Positions 1-7,299 of a stretch of DNA of 9,634 bases are shown in pieces. The stretch is from positions 17,881 through 27,514 of the forward strand of contig PBTJ01000082.1 in NCBI GenBank assembly GCA_002726925.1, read 5' to 3'. Origin of the DNA: Gammaproteobacteria bacterium (GTDB lineage: Bacteria; Pseudomonadota; Gammaproteobacteria; Pseudomonadales; Azotimanducaceae). The notes under the pieces were generated by a model, which was not told where the DNA came from, searched no databases, and saw only the letters and a list, made by a program, of their open reading frames with translations. Both the position numbers and the translations under genes were made by a program. Position 1 is the first letter of the stretch; every line of letters starts with the position of its first letter.

Positions 1-1314
1 TTAGGTTTGCTCGCGCAGGCCACGCTGCTGTGTTTTCTTGCGAGGGATGTTTAAACGCTGCCGCCTTTCCCAGAGGCTTTTGCGGCTGATGCCGAGTTGT
101 GCTGCAAGTTGGGTTTCGGTAAGAAAGTCCTCGTTCTCTTGTACGAACCGGACGAAATAATCTTCTAACGAGGTTTGTTTCTCATCAGCATCGCTCTCCT
201 CTGAGACTGGGCTCGAGGATGGGTCAATGGCAAGTAGGGACTGTGTAATTACGGCGCCGTCATCCGCGAGAATGACGGCGCGCTCAATGGCGTTGCCCAG
301 TTCGCGAACGTTGCCGGGCCAATGGTATTCCAACATGGCCCCCTTGGCCTGCTCACCCAGCACCAGCCCGGGTTTATCTAGGCGTTTGCAGGTTTCAACG
401 AGCAATTGCTCGGCGATATCAATGATGTCCTTGCGACGGCCTCGCAAAGGCGAAAGCTCTAAGTGCAGCACGTTCAAGCGATAAAATAGGTCTGCGCGAA
501 ATGCGCCGTTCTCTGTCAGCGTTTTAAGATCTTTATGAGTCGCTGCAATAATGCGTACGTCGACGGGCATCGATTGAGCTTGTCCCACTTTGCGGTTTTC
601 ACCCTGTACTACCTGTAGTAAGCGCGCTTGTGCGCTTGCCGGTAACTCCGCGATCTCGTCCAAAAACAGCGTGCCGCCCGAAGCCGCCTCGACCAGCCCA
701 GTGGTTTCGCGTTGCCGATTTTCATAGGCGGCTAAGCCAAAAAGTTCCGCCTCGATCAGATTTGCCGGCACGGTGGCGCAATTGAGAGTGATCAGTGGGG
801 CGTGGGATCGATTGCTTGCTGCATGTATGCCTCGTGCCACAAGCTCCTTGCCCGTGCCGGATTGGCCGAGGATCAGTACCGTGGAGTCTGTGGGGCCCAC
901 CTTGGCAATGCGTTGCCGCAGCGTATTCATGATCTCTGAAGAACCGATCATCTCAACAGGCTCGGCCACTCTCACCGGTTTGCGCACGCTGTAGGCTGTC
1001 GCGCGCTCAATGGCAGCCATCAGGTCGCTGGTGGAAGCGGGCAACGGTAAATAGTCCTTGGCACCAGCCTGAAGCGCGGTAACCGAGGCTTTCACTTGTG
1101 GATCTTCGGCAAGCAAGATTAGAGGCGCGACGTTTGAGACGCTGGCAACCTGATCTGCGACCAGCCAATCCACGGCGGCAATCGCCTCGGCGCCGTTGAG
1201 TGATTCGACGTTTAGCTGGTCATGTTCTTCAACATCAAAACCATGCTCGCGTAGTTCGCCCGCCATGAGTGCTCGGCGGGCAGCATCATTGTCGATAAGA
1301 AGGATGCGCGTCAT
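1..1314 (-). CDS. CbrB/NtrC-like AAA+ response regulator with degenerate receiver and no GAFTGA motif
   Basis: A 437-residue DNA-binding regulator with three domains. Residues 1-105 form a receiver-like domain that keeps D8/D10 and a plausible phospho-acceptor D54, but L91 stands where the conserved Lys (K-P) should be, and the stretch after D54 is short. Residues 122-350 form an AAA+ ATPase: Walker A GQSGTGKE (150-157), Walker B GGTLFLDE (213-220), an RADLFYRLNV segment and a WPGNVREL sensor II. The C-terminus is a Fis-type helix-turn-helix (LAAQLGISRKSLWERRQRL), which resembles CbrB. The GAFTGA loop that touches sigma-54 is replaced by LAAYENRQRETT (194-205). It is the third gene after dksA and gluQ, 76 bp beyond gluQ. 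In Pseudomonas, cbrA-cbrB follow gluQ, so this is probably a diverged positional relative of cbrB; no kinase gene lies next to it here. The start codon has only a weak ribosome site. The ATPase/HTH assignment is secure, but the regulon and the sigma factor used are unknown. Confidence 0.88.
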   Translation of the reverse strand: MTRILLIDNDAARRALMAGELREHGFDVEEHDQLNVESLNGAEAIAAVDWLVADQVASVSNVAPLILLAEDPQVKASVTALQAGAKDYLPLPASTSDLMAAIERATAYSVRKPVRVAEPVEMIGSSEIMNTLRQRIAKVGPTDSTVLILGQSGTGKELVARGIHAASNRSHAPLITLNCATVPANLIEAELFGLAAYENRQRETTGLVEAASGGTLFLDEIAELPASAQARLLQVVQGENRKVGQAQSMPVDVRIIAATHKDLKTLTENGAFRADLFYRLNVLHLELSPLRGRRKDIIDIAEQLLVETCKRLDKPGLVLGEQAKGAMLEYHWPGNVRELGNAIERAVILADDGAVITQSLLAIDPSSSPVSEESDADEKQTSLEDYFVRFVQENEDFLTETQLAAQLGISRKSLWERRQRLNIPRKKTQQRGLREQT

Positions 1315-1390
1315 AGCGAAATTCTAGCAGAGAATAACGGCAAAAAATGCGCGCAGGGCGACTTAGGATTTGCTGCTAAGGCAATGATAT

Positions 1391-2293
1391 TCAGGCTAGA
1401 TCGTCGGCGACATAAGGCTTGAGTTGGGACGGAACTGCCTTTAAGTGCCAATGTGTGACCGCCCAATGAATCCACTGATTCACGGTGAATTGCGCGTTGG
1501 GGGGAGCTTGCCCCAAGAAATCTAAGGCGGCGCGTATGTTGGCTTCAGGCTGCGTGTTGTCGAGTCCAGGGGCGTGAGTTTGCTTGGATAGCTTTGTGCC
1601 ATCGGCGAATGTCAGAACGGGTATATGGGCATACTGCGGCGGCGACAGCCCAAGCTTGGCCATAATGAACACCTGCGGCGCAGTCATTGCAAACAGGTCG
1701 TCGCCTCGTAAAACGTGGCTGTAGTCCATCGAGTCATCGCAGGCAGTCGCAAGATGGTAGGTAACAAGGTCCTCTTTTCGCCAGATCACCAAGTCGCCAA
1801 ACTCTTCTTCGGGGAGAAAATCACAGGTGCCTCGCAGCGCATCGGTAAATGAGCGACGCCGCCGATCGGCGCGGATGCGTACTGCGTGATTGGATTGTTT
1901 TTCCTGATTCGCTCTGCAATATCCGGGGTATATCTTATGGTCGCGGAGCTCGCGTCTTGAACAACGACAATAAAAGCACTCGCCGATCAGTTCTCTGAGT
2001 GCGCGCCGATAGCGCGAGTTAAATTGGCTTTGTTGACGCTGGGGGCCATCGGCGACGAGACCATGCACCGTAAGTGCTTGGGCAATGTGCTCAATGGCTT
2101 CGTGATCCATACGTGCGGGATCAATGTCATCGATGCGTAAAAACCAACGACCGCCGCGCTGCTTGATATCGCAGTAGCTGGCGAGAGCAGCAACGAGGCT
2201 GCCCATATGTAGAGGGCCCGTGGGCGAGGGCGCGAAACGACCGCTAAGGCCCAGACTTCGCTCGATAGCAGCGGCGTGGCGGTTGTCTTGCAT
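1391..2293 (-). CDS. gluQ: Glutamyl-Q tRNA(Asp) synthetase
   Basis: GluQ (GluQRS, YadB) is a truncated glutamyl-tRNA synthetase without the anticodon-binding domain. It activates glutamate and attaches it to the queuosine at position 34 of tRNA-Asp, in the cytoplasm. Visible class I signatures are GRFAPSPTGPLHMGS with the HIGH-type HMGS at residues 29-32, RIDDIDPAR (53-61), and a KMSK-type KLSKQ at 234-238. A zinc site of the GluQ pattern is present: C109, C111, Y122 and C126. At 300 residues it has the family length. It starts 36 bp after the dksA stop, the conserved dksA-gluQ order, and is probably co-transcribed with it. The start shown gives about 18 residues before the GRFAPSP motif, somewhat more than in E. 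coli, and the ribosome site is weak, so the first few residues are uncertain. Confidence 0.95.
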   Translation of the reverse strand: MQDNRHAAAIERSLGLSGRFAPSPTGPLHMGSLVAALASYCDIKQRGGRWFLRIDDIDPARMDHEAIEHIAQALTVHGLVADGPQRQQSQFNSRYRRALRELIGECFYCRCSRRELRDHKIYPGYCRANQEKQSNHAVRIRADRRRRSFTDALRGTCDFLPEEEFGDLVIWRKEDLVTYHLATACDDSMDYSHVLRGDDLFAMTAPQVFIMAKLGLSPPQYAHIPVLTFADGTKLSKQTHAPGLDNTQPEANIRAALDFLGQAPPNAQFTVNQWIHWAVTHWHLKAVPSQLKPYVADDLA

Positions 2294-2329
2294 CAGAATT
2301 TGGTGATGCAGCTTATGCGGAACGTGGGT

Positions 2330-2815
2330 TTAACCGTGAATTTGGCGCTCTTTGATCTCATCCAAGGCTTTGCAGTCCACGCACTGGGTTGCAGTGGGTC
2401 TCGCCTCTAGACGCCGGAGACCTATCTCGATACCGCAGGTTTCGCAGTAGCCGAAGTCGTCGGTTTCAAGTGCATCGATGGTCTTGTTAATTTTCTTGAT
2501 AAGTTTGCGCTCGCGATCGCGGGTACGTAGCTCGATACTGAACTCTTCCTCTTGCGTAGCACGATCAGCTGGATCCGGGAAATTCGCCGCATCGTCCTGC
2601 ATGTGATTTACGGTCCTATCGACTTCCTCCATGAGCTGGGTGCGCCACTGGCTGAGGATGCCACGTAAATGATCAAGTTGACCTTCGCTCAGGTACTCCT
2701 CGCCCCGTTTGGGTTTGTAGGGTGTGAAATTACGAAATTGCGAGTCTTTCGTTGCTGCTTTGCGGCGTGTTGCAGCTTTCTTAGTGGCAGTTTTTGCCTT
2801 TGCGTCGGCGGCCAT
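2330..2815 (-). CDS. dksA: RNA polymerase-binding transcription factor DksA
   Basis: DksA enters the secondary channel of RNA polymerase and, with ppGpp, represses stable-RNA promoters and activates amino-acid promoters. The protein shows the coiled-coil tip FPDPADRA with the two functional aspartates, the run RERKLIKKI, and a four-cysteine zinc finger (CETC, 17 residues, CVDC). The reading frame extends upstream to an ATG at 2843-2845, but I place the start at 2813-2815, where AGGA sits 6 bp upstream. That gives 161 residues against about 151 in E. coli. The extra length is a tail rich in Ala, Lys, Thr and Arg (about residues 2-23). It is the first gene of the leftward dksA-gluQ-regulator group and diverges from the aminotransferase. 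A good promoter candidate lies at 2903-2932. Confidence 0.97.
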   Translation of the reverse strand: MAADAKAKTATKKAATRRKAATKDSQFRNFTPYKPKRGEEYLSEGQLDHLRGILSQWRTQLMEEVDRTVNHMQDDAANFPDPADRATQEEEFSIELRTRDRERKLIKKINKTIDALETDDFGYCETCGIEIGLRRLEARPTATQCVDCKALDEIKERQIHG

Positions 2816-2821
2816 AGTGTT

Positions 2822-2825
2822 TCCT
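2822..2825 (-). promoter_or_regulatory. Ribosome binding site that sets the dksA start
   Basis: On the minus strand AGGA (within ATAGGAAACACT) lies 6 nt before the ATG at 2813-2815. The alternative upstream ATG at 2843-2845 has only a distant GGGG run about 14 nt before it. This favours the shorter DksA. Confidence 0.7.
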
Positions 2826-2902
2826 ATGTTATGCAGGCCTATCATGCGATCTAGGCCCCAAAATCAGAAGGGCGCGAAATCTAGCAGATGCTGAAAGCGA
2901 AA

Positions 2903-2932
2903 ACTATACCTACGGTGTTGTGTTTTTGTGAA
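2903..2932 (-). promoter_or_regulatory. Candidate sigma-70 promoter for dksA
   Basis: Read on the minus strand, TTCACA (2927-2932; 5 of 6 to TTGACA) is followed after 18 bp by TATAGT (2903-2908; 5 of 6 to TATAAT). Transcription would begin near 2896 and leave a leader of about 80 nt before the dksA ATG. It is the best -35/-10 pair seen in this intergenic region and points away from the aminotransferase. The call rests on consensus matching only. Confidence 0.5.
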
Positions 2933-2955
2933 CGCTCAGCGTAAATGCGCATCCG

Positions 2956-2989
2956 CAAGATTGACGATCTTGAGTTGACGAAATTCAAT
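2956..2989 (+). promoter_or_regulatory. Candidate aminotransferase promoter overlapping an inverted repeat
   Basis: TTGACG (2961-2966) and TTCAAT (2984-2989) are spaced 17 bp and match the sigma-70 boxes at 5 and 4 of 6 positions. A second TTGACG at 2975-2980 has a weaker partner, TATTCG, at 2998-3003. The first -35 lies inside a perfect inverted repeat, CAAGAT-TGACG-ATCTTG (2956-2972), which could be a small operator. Both readings rest on consensus matching only. Confidence 0.35.
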
Positions 2990-3018
2990 CACCCCAATAT
3001 TCGACAGGGCAGCGCCTT

Positions 3019-4188
3019 ATGTTTTCAAATCGTTCTCGCGAGATTGCTCCTTTTGTCGTTATGCAGCTTGTTCAACGAGCCAGCGAGTTTGAAGCCGAAG
3101 GTAAAACGGTTGTGCATTTTGAGGTAGGAGAGCCAGATTTTCAGACGGCAGCGCCAGTTGTTGATGCGGCGAAGTTGGCAATCGATGCCGGCCGCACGAA
3201 GTATACGACGGCGTTAGGTATTCCTGAGCTGCGAGAGCGCATCAGTCAGTACTACCAGGAACTAGGCGTGAACGTAAGCGCGAATCGTATTGTTGTTACC
3301 AGCGGCGCTAGCGGCGGACTCACGCTGTTGGCGGCCTTGCTGTTAGATCCAGAGGATGAGCTGCTAATTACAGACCCCGGCTATCCTTGTAATGACGTGT
3401 TTGCCCGCTTGGTGGGCGCATCCCCAAAACCCCTCAACGTGCATGCACAGAATCGGTTTCAACCGACGGTCGCAGACTTTGTGGATGCCTGGGGTAGTCA
3501 AACCCGTGCAGCTTTGCTGGCCTCACCAGGAAACCCAACCGGCACCATGCTTGATCAAGCCGATCTGGCGGCGATGAACGCTCATGCCAAAGCGTCTGCC
3601 GGAGCGCTGATATTGGATGAGATTTATCAGGGGTTGCATCATCACCCTGTGGGCTACTCGACCGGCTTAGCAGTGGCTGAGGACCTGTATATCTTGAATA
3701 GTTTCTCGAAGTACTTTGGTATGACAGGGTGGCGCCTAGGTTGGGTGGTCGCTCCTGATGAGGCTGTTGAGCCTTTGACGAAATTGGCGCAAAACCTTTT
3801 CATATCACCTAGTGCACCTGCGCAATATGCTGCGCTGGCGACCTTCGATGAGCAGGCAATGGTGATTCATGAGGTGCGTAGGGAGATCTTTGCCCGACGA
3901 GCAGCGCTGTTGGCAGATGGCTTACGGGAATTGAGGTTTCAAATTCCTGTTGTGCCTGACGGCGCGTTTTATCTCTATGTTGATATCAGCCATACCGGCA
4001 TGACCAGTAACGACTTTTGTTGGCGACTGATGAACGAGTTTCAAGTCGCTGTAACGCCGGGCTCAGACTTCGGCTCGCACCAGGCAGATCGCTACGCCCG
4101 CTTTGCCTATACCCGAGGAGCAGAAGCCATCGAACTGGGGCTGACGCGTATTGCCAGTGCATTGGAGTCTTGGGGTATCGACATATGA
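3019..4188 (+). CDS. Class I/II pyridoxal-phosphate aminotransferase
   Basis: A 389-residue fold-type I PLP enzyme of the aspartate aminotransferase superfamily, cytoplasmic, which would move an amino group between an amino acid and a 2-oxo acid. Family residues are all in place: ASPGNPTG with N172, the aspartate D200 in LILDEIYQG that pairs with the pyridine nitrogen, Y203, the Schiff-base lysine K231 in SFSKYFGMTGWRLG, and the carboxylate-binding R361 in RYARFAYTR. An AGGG lies 9 bp before the ATG. The stop codon overlaps the sfsA start (ATGA), so the two are translationally linked. A similar aminotransferase sits divergent to dksA in Pseudomonas. The exact substrate cannot be read from the sequence; aspartate, alanine or aromatic amino acids are all possible. 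Confidence 0.93.
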   Translation: MFSNRSREIAPFVVMQLVQRASEFEAEGKTVVHFEVGEPDFQTAAPVVDAAKLAIDAGRTKYTTALGIPELRERISQYYQELGVNVSANRIVVTSGASGGLTLLAALLLDPEDELLITDPGYPCNDVFARLVGASPKPLNVHAQNRFQPTVADFVDAWGSQTRAALLASPGNPTGTMLDQADLAAMNAHAKASAGALILDEIYQGLHHHPVGYSTGLAVAEDLYILNSFSKYFGMTGWRLGWVVAPDEAVEPLTKLAQNLFISPSAPAQYAALATFDEQAMVIHEVRREIFARRAALLADGLRELRFQIPVVPDGAFYLYVDISHTGMTSNDFCWRLMNEFQVAVTPGSDFGSHQADRYARFAYTRGAEAIELGLTRIASALESWGIDI

Positions 4189-4886
4189 AACTACCTGCAC
4201 TACAGCAAGGCATCTTGCTGAGACGTTACAAGCGCTTTTTGGCGGACATAGAAACCCAGGGTGGAGACACCATCACCGTGCATTGCCCGAACACTGGCGC
4301 GATGACTGGGTGTGCAGAGCCCGGTAGCGTTGCCTATTACTCCACTTCGGATAATCCCAAGCGCAAATATCCGTCCACCCTTGAGTTGGTGGAGACCGCC
4401 AACGGGCTGGTGAGCGTGAATACGGGCAGGGCGAATAGCCTCGTTGCAGAGGCGCTGGCGAACCAAGAGATTGCGCCGCTTCGTCACTTTGACCAGATAA
4501 AGGCGGAACAGAACATCCCCGGAGGCGGTGGCCGATTCGATTTCTTGCTAGGCAATGAGCAGGGCCAATCTGCCTTTGTCGAGGTGAAAAGCGTGACGCT
4601 ATACAGCTCAAATGGACTGGGAGAGTTTCCCGATGCCGTCAGCGAACGTGCGCTTAAACATCTGCTCGCATTAGAGCGAATGCTCTCTCTAGGGCATCGC
4701 GGTGTGCTGATTTTTTGTGCCCAACATTGTGGTATCGAGCGGGTTACTGCTGCCGCAGCCATTGACGCTGAGTACGCTCAGGGCCTAGCGGAAGTCATGG
4801 GCTCCGGCGTAGAAGTTTACGCCGTAGGCTGCGTTACAGACACTAGGGAAATGCGCATCAATCGCCAGCTCAGTTTTGCGCCGTAA
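4185..4886 (+). CDS. sfsA: SfsA family DNA-binding/nuclease-like protein
   Basis: SfsA (sugar fermentation stimulation protein A) is a small conserved protein, described in E. coli as affecting maltose metabolism and binding DNA; its true role is not settled. The 233 residues match the E. coli length (234). The N-terminal OB-like part carries RYKRFLAD (14-21), HCPNTGAMTGC (33-43) and STSDNPKRKYP (53-63). The C-terminal part has a nuclease-like core, D119 in RFDFLL and E133/K135 in FVEVKSVTL, followed by GEFPDAVSERALKHL. I start it at the ATG at 4185 that overlaps the aminotransferase stop, because the family begins here. The frame is open further upstream, but that part lies inside the aminotransferase gene. 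Its stop is 9 bp from the stop of the converging kinase gene. Confidence 0.95.
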   Translation: MKLPALQQGILLRRYKRFLADIETQGGDTITVHCPNTGAMTGCAEPGSVAYYSTSDNPKRKYPSTLELVETANGLVSVNTGRANSLVAEALANQEIAPLRHFDQIKAEQNIPGGGGRFDFLLGNEQGQSAFVEVKSVTLYSSNGLGEFPDAVSERALKHLLALERMLSLGHRGVLIFCAQHCGIERVTAAAAIDAEYAQGLAEVMGSGVEVYAVGCVTDTREMRINRQLSFAP

Positions 4887-4895
4887 CGCGGGCAA

Positions 4896-5882
4896 TCATT
4901 CGGTGGCGCGTAGCAGCTGATAATCTGTAAGGCTTGGCAAGCGTGCGCCAAACTGCGTGATAACGCGCGCAGCCGCACGATTGGCAAAGCGTGCCGCGTC
5001 AATGGCCTCGGCGCCTTGCAGTCGTGCTGCAAGACAGGCACCGGCAAACATGTCACCGGCGCCATTGGTATCTACAGCTACCACGGATTCACCACCCACC
5101 TGCCATCGGCCTTCTAAATTGCAGACCTCTGCGCCTTCGCTGCCTAATGTTACGTAGAGCTCCTTGGCGATGTCTTTGAGTTCGCTGATGGCAATATCTA
5201 GGCGATCTGTTTTGGCCCAAGCGGTTGCTTCATCTGCATTACAAAACAATGTATCCACACCATCGCCCATTATTGCTGAGAGTCCGTCGCGACAGAATTC
5301 AATCATGGAAATATCGCTAAGCGTGAGAGCAACCTGAGTGCTGCTAGCGTTTGCTAGAGCCGCGCTGCGGGCCGCGCTTTGGCTGCTCAGCTCGGATGCA
5401 CTAAGGTAACCTTCAATGTAGAGGCACTTGGCGGCGCGTAAATCGCTCTCGTTGACACGTGCATAGCTAAAGTCTTTTGAGACGCCTAGGTCTGTGCACA
5501 TCGTGCGCTGGGCATCAGGGGTTACCAATACCAAGCACTGGCCGGATCTTTGCTCGTCGTTCATGGCGGAAATTTGCGACGTGACGATGCCGGCATCCTG
5601 CATTTCGCGAAAAAAATGACGCCCATTTTCATCGTCCGCCAGTTGGCAGGCATAGCTGGTGTTGAGGCCAAAGGCTTGTGCGGCATAAATGGTATTCGCT
5701 GCAGAGCCGCCGCTGCATCGGCGCATCGTCCGTTGCCCTAAACTGTCGACCAGTTGTGTCATTCTTGCGGAATCTATGAGCGTCATTTGACCCTTTAGCA
5801 GAGACTCTTGCTGCAGAAAACTATCGTCCACCTCGACGTCTGTGTCGACAATGGCGTTTCCAATACCCAGGAGATCTAACAT
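4896..5882 (-). CDS. PfkB-family kinase, adenosine-kinase-like
   Basis: A 328-residue cytoplasmic sugar/nucleoside kinase of the ribokinase (PfkB) superfamily, which transfers the ATP gamma-phosphate to a hydroxymethyl group. It opens with LLGIGNAIVDTDVEV, has the substrate-side signature CSGGSAANT (56-64), and ends with the anion-hole signature DTNGAGDMFAG (271-281) carrying catalytic D277. Overall it resembles the group usually annotated as adenosine kinase in proteobacteria, but the family also includes ribokinases and inosine-guanosine kinases, so the substrate is an inference. AAGGA lies 7 bp before the ATG. It starts 42 bp after the hemL stop with no terminator between, so it is probably last in a hemJ-hemL-kinase transcript. 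It converges on sfsA with a 9-bp gap. Confidence 0.9.
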   Translation of the reverse strand: MLDLLGIGNAIVDTDVEVDDSFLQQESLLKGQMTLIDSARMTQLVDSLGQRTMRRCSGGSAANTIYAAQAFGLNTSYACQLADDENGRHFFREMQDAGIVTSQISAMNDEQRSGQCLVLVTPDAQRTMCTDLGVSKDFSYARVNESDLRAAKCLYIEGYLSASELSSQSAARSAALANASSTQVALTLSDISMIEFCRDGLSAIMGDGVDTLFCNADEATAWAKTDRLDIAISELKDIAKELYVTLGSEGAEVCNLEGRWQVGGESVVAVDTNGAGDMFAGACLAARLQGAEAIDAARFANRAAARVITQFGARLPSLTDYQLLRATE

Positions 5883-5889
5883 CTAAGAA

Positions 5890-5894
5890 TCCTT
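5890..5894 (-). promoter_or_regulatory. Strong ribosome binding site for the PfkB-family kinase
   Basis: On the minus strand AAGGA within AAAAAGGATTCTTAG sits 7 nt before the ATG at 5880-5882 and supports that start. It lies in the 42-bp hemL-kinase gap, which shows no hairpin with a T-run. Confidence 0.7.
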
Positions 5895-5924
5895 TTTCTT
5901 GATCGTTTTAACTTTCTTCGCACG

Positions 5925-7229
5925 CTAGGCGCGCGCGAGTTTCGAAAAAGCTACATCAGCTGCATGTAACGTGCATTCAACTTCTGCTTCGCCGTGCTGA
6001 GCCGATAAAAAACCAGCTTCGAAAGCCGAAGGCGCTAGATAGATTCCTTGTGCCAGCATCTCGTGAAAAAAGGCGCTGAAGTGTTCGACGTTGGATGCAG
6101 CGACATGGTCGTAGTTAGTCACTTGGTCGCTAGTAAAGAAGAAACCAAACATACCGCAGACGTGGTTTTCACTAAGCGGCACTGCATGCTTTGCAGCTGC
6201 GGCCATAATGCCACTAACCAGCGCGTCGGTGGTGGCAGCAATTTTCGCGTAAACGTCTGCGGTCAAATGATTTAGCGTGGCCAGCCCTGCGGCCATTGCC
6301 AAGGGGTTACCGGATAACGTGCCTGCTTGATAGACCGGTCCTGCCGGTGCGATGCAGTTCATAATGTCCGCGCGACCGCCAAAAGCGCCAACAGGTAAGC
6401 CGCCACCCACAATCTTGCCAAGCGTCGTGAGATCGGGTTGAACCCCGTACAGCTCCTGCGCGCCACCGCTTGCGACCCTAAATCCGGTCATGACTTCATC
6501 GAAAATCAGCACCGCGCCGTGCTTTTCGCATAGGTCCTTGAGGGTCTCTAAATAACCCGGCAACGGCGTGATACAACCCATATTTCCTGCGATGGGTTCG
6601 ACTATGATGCAGGCAACTTTGTCGCCAACGTTAGCCATCAAATCGCTGATTGCTGCTGCGTCGTTAAATGGTGCTGTGAGGGTGTGCTTGGCTAGATCTT
6701 CTGGCACGCCTGGCGAGTTTGGTAGGCCTAAAGTCAGCACGCCGCTACCGGCTTTAACCAATAGAGAGTCAGAATGTCCGTGATAGCAACCGGCAAACTT
6801 GACGATCATGTCTCGCCCGGTGAACCCCCTAGCCAGTCTGATCGCTGACATCGTGGCTTCGGTACCGGAATTCACCATGCGCACTCGGTCCATGCTAGGA
6901 ACAAGGCTGATTATTTTCTCTGCTAGATCAATCTCTATCTCCGTTGGTGCGCCAAAGCTGAGTGCTTTTTGTGCTTGTTCGGTAACTGCCTGCACGGTGG
7001 GGGCAAAGTTGTGGCCCAGAATCATGGGCCCCCAAGAACCGATGTAGTCGATGAATTGGTTGCCGTCGACATCGCGCAAATACGCGCCATCGGCGCCGGC
7101 AAAAAATATCGGGTCACCACCGACGCCTTTAAATGCGCGAACGGGAGAATTGACGCCGCCCGGGATGCTTTGTAGCGCGCGTTGCATCAAAGAAGTGGAT
7201 GTATCTGTGTTCATACGTTGCTTATCCAT
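5925..7229 (-). CDS. hemL: Glutamate-1-semialdehyde 2,1-aminomutase
   Basis: HemL converts glutamate-1-semialdehyde to 5-aminolevulinate with PLP, the last step of the C5 route into haem and other tetrapyrroles. The protein is closely similar to E. coli Hem[13 protein letters not shown] near the N-terminus, [22 protein letters not shown] with the phosphate-binding SGT at 121-123, the aspartate D244 in [10 protein letters not shown], and the Schiff-base lysine K272 in [16 protein letters not shown], followed by [13 protein letters not shown]. At 434 residues it is slightly longer than the E. coli enzyme. A second in-frame ATG at 7212-7214 (residue 6) would give 429 residues and fits the family start equally well; neither ATG has a strong ribosome site. 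It lies 70 bp after hemJ and 42 bp before the kinase, on the same strand. Confidence 0.97.
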   Translation of the reverse strand: MDKQRMNTDTSTSLMQRALQSIPGGVNSPVRAFKGVGGDPIFFAGADGAYLRDVDGNQFIDYIGSWGPMILGHNFAPTVQAVTEQAQKALSFGAPTEIEIDLAEKIISLVPSMDRVRMVNSGTEATMSAIRLARGFTGRDMIVKFAGCYHGHSDSLLVKAGSGVLTLGLPNSPGVPEDLAKHTLTAPFNDAAAISDLMANVGDKVACIIVEPIAGNMGCITPLPGYLETLKDLCEKHGAVLIFDEVMTGFRVASGGAQELYGVQPDLTTLGKIVGGGLPVGAFGGRADIMNCIAPAGPVYQAGTLSGNPLAMAAGLATLNHLTADVYAKIAATTDALVSGIMAAAAKHAVPLSENHVCGMFGFFFTSDQVTNYDHVAASNVEHFSAFFHEMLAQGIYLAPSAFEAGFLSAQHGEAEVECTLHAADVAFSKLARA

Positions 7230-7299
7230 TGGCCTAAGTTGTTTCTAGTCAATCGTGCTGAATCGATCGCGTTGTGTTGCTGAGCAACGGGTCGACGAC

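Noticed and set aside
227..994. Plus-strand open frames opposite the regulator (227-484 and 773-994)
   Set aside because: They are antisense shadows of a clearly conserved AAA+ gene and show no recognisable domain.
1366..1384. Short inverted repeat CTTAG...CTAAG between gluQ and the regulator
   Set aside because: Only five paired bases with a nine-base loop and no T-run; expected by chance.
2816..2845. Longer DksA start at the ATG at 2843-2845
   Set aside because: The inner ATG at 2813-2815 has a well-spaced AGGA; the outer one does not, and the added ten residues are unlike DksA N-termini.
4017..4184. Open upstream extension of the sfsA frame (56 extra codons)
   Set aside because: It lies wholly inside the aminotransferase gene in another frame, and SfsA proteins begin at the ATG at 4185, which overlaps the aminotransferase stop.
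6568..7248. Several plus-strand open frames opposite hemL
   Set aside because: The opposite strand encodes well-conserved HemL throughout; these frames show no domain or ribosome site.
7276..7288. Small hairpin GTTGC-TGA-GCAAC between hemJ and hemL
   Set aside because: A five-base stem without a T-run on either strand; too weak to call a terminator or regulatory element.
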